DNA of 5,148 nt from Dehalococcoidia bacterium (GTDB taxonomy: Bacteria; Chloroflexota; Dehalococcoidia; Dehalococcoidales; UBA1222): the NCBI GenBank assembly GCA_009784845.1, contig WQXK01000047.1, positions 1 to 5,148 on the forward strand. Reading direction: 5' to 3'. Shown here piece by piece: positions 4,653 to 5,148 of the stretch (within the stretch, counting starts at the first letter, position 1; the number at the start of each line of letters is the position of its first letter). Both the position numbers and the translations under genes were made by a program. Under the pieces are notes generated by a model. The model did no database searches and was not told the DNA's origin. It saw only the letters and a list, made by a program, of their open reading frames with translations.

Positions 4653-5148
4653 CGCGACGCATTATTCCATGTTTGGACGTTAAAGACGGGCGTGTGGTGA
4701 AAGGTACCAGCTTTGTCAATCTAAAAGATGCCGGTGACCCGGTGGAGTTTGCCGAGCACTACTCAAACGCAGGAGCGGATGAATTGGTTTTTCTGGATAT
4801 AAGTGCCACGGTGGAAGGGCGCCAGACTATGGTTGATGTGGTAGAGCGCGTCGCCGAAAAGGTGTTCATACCCCTGACTGTAGGCGGAGGCATACGCACC
4901 GCCGAGGACGTGCAGCGCTTACTGCGCGCCGGTGCCGACAAGGTTTCCTTCAATACGGCAGCAGTTATGAACCCGCAGGTCATAGCAGAGTGTGCCGAGC
5001 GCTTCGGGAGCCAGTGTATTGTGGTCGCCATTGACGTTAAGAAAAACCAGGGCGAAAAGCCATGGTGGCAGGTGGTTGTCTCGGGAGGTCAGAAGCCGGT
5101 GGATTTGGATGCTGTTGAGTGGGCACGGCGTGCAGTGGAGTTGGGAGC
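4646..5148 (+). CDS. hisF: Imidazole glycerol phosphate synthase, cyclase subunit HisF (5' part)
   Basis: HisF uses ammonia from HisH to convert PRFAR into imidazole glycerol phosphate and AICAR. The frame is open from ATG 4646 to the window edge, giving 167 complete codons plus two bases, about two thirds of the usual ~250-residue barrel. Visible family features are RIIPCLDV (5-12) with catalytic D11, GRVVKG (15-20) with K19, [12 protein letters not shown] (23-34), ADELVFLDI (44-52), TVGGGIR (78-84), NTAAV (103-107), [10 protein letters not shown] (121-130) with catalytic D130, and DAVEWA (155-160). Numbering of both aspartates agrees with well-studied HisF proteins, so there is no insertion in this part. 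The loop after D130 ([18 protein letters not shown]) has the usual length. The second phosphate site lies beyond the edge. It is translationally coupled to hisH by overlap. Confidence 0.97.
   Translation, partial: MLTRRIIPCLDVKDGRVVKGTSFVNLKDAGDPVEFAEHYSNAGADELVFLDISATVEGRQTMVDVVERVAEKVFIPLTVGGGIRTAEDVQRLLRAGADKVSFNTAAVMNPQVIAECAERFGSQCIVVAIDVKKNQGEKPWWQVVVSGGQKPVDLDAVEWARRAVELG

Noticed and set aside
4759..5031. A 90-codon minus-strand frame opposite hisF
   Set aside because: It is the complement of conserved HisF codons, has no ribosome site and has a Ser/Thr-rich shadow composition.

Overview
The window is a compact stretch of bacterial chromosome carrying housekeeping genes. It contains a PurC-family gene on the + strand, then a minus-strand run (reading right to left) of cobJ, rlmN, rnc and a 47-codon basic-protein gene, then a divergent hisH-hisF pair on the + strand that runs off the right edge. 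Base composition looks close to 50% GC by eye (not computed). I see no tRNA, rRNA, CRISPR array, insertion sequence or phage gene. A free-living, probably anaerobic bacterium that makes histidine and at least part of cobalamin fits. The cobJ, rnc and hisF sequences remind me of Chloroflexota (Dehalococcoidia-like), but this is an impression from memory and needs a database search.

Layout. Bases 1-274 hold an open frame from the left edge to 158 (weak evidence) and the control region of the purC-like gene, with a strong Shine-Dalgarno sequence (SD) and two copies of TGCGGCA. The purC-like gene (275-1003) is a divergent SAICAR synthetase relative with a Cys-rich tail. It converges on a small basic ORF (1071-1214, minus), which lies 40 bp downstream of rnc (1255-1950, minus). 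Upstream of rnc is rlmN (1982-3054, minus), broken by a one-base frameshift near 2146. The break puts the methyl-carrying C-terminal cysteine in a different frame from the radical-SAM core. cobJ (3163-3906, minus) heads this strand. Between cobJ and hisH lies a 119-bp divergent promoter region. The hisH promoter there is close to consensus and sits so near the ATG that the mRNA should be leaderless. hisH (4026-4652) overlaps hisF (4646 to the edge) by 7 nt, with AGGAGG placed for hisF.

How the genes fit together. HisH and HisF form imidazole glycerol phosphate synthase, which releases AICAR. AICAR is also the purine intermediate made from the product of true PurC, so the two outer loci touch the same metabolic branch, although nothing here links their regulation. 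rlmN and rnc both act on structured RNA (23S rRNA/tRNA methylation and double-stranded RNA processing). cobJ is a lone corrin-ring gene next to them.

No clearly new multi-gene system is visible. The points most worth a second look are the rlmN frameshift, the apparent leaderless hisH promoter with an adjoining tandem heptamer, the divergent PurC-like protein with its C-x-C-x-C-x-C tail, the small basic ORF, and a missing active-site aspartate in RNase III.
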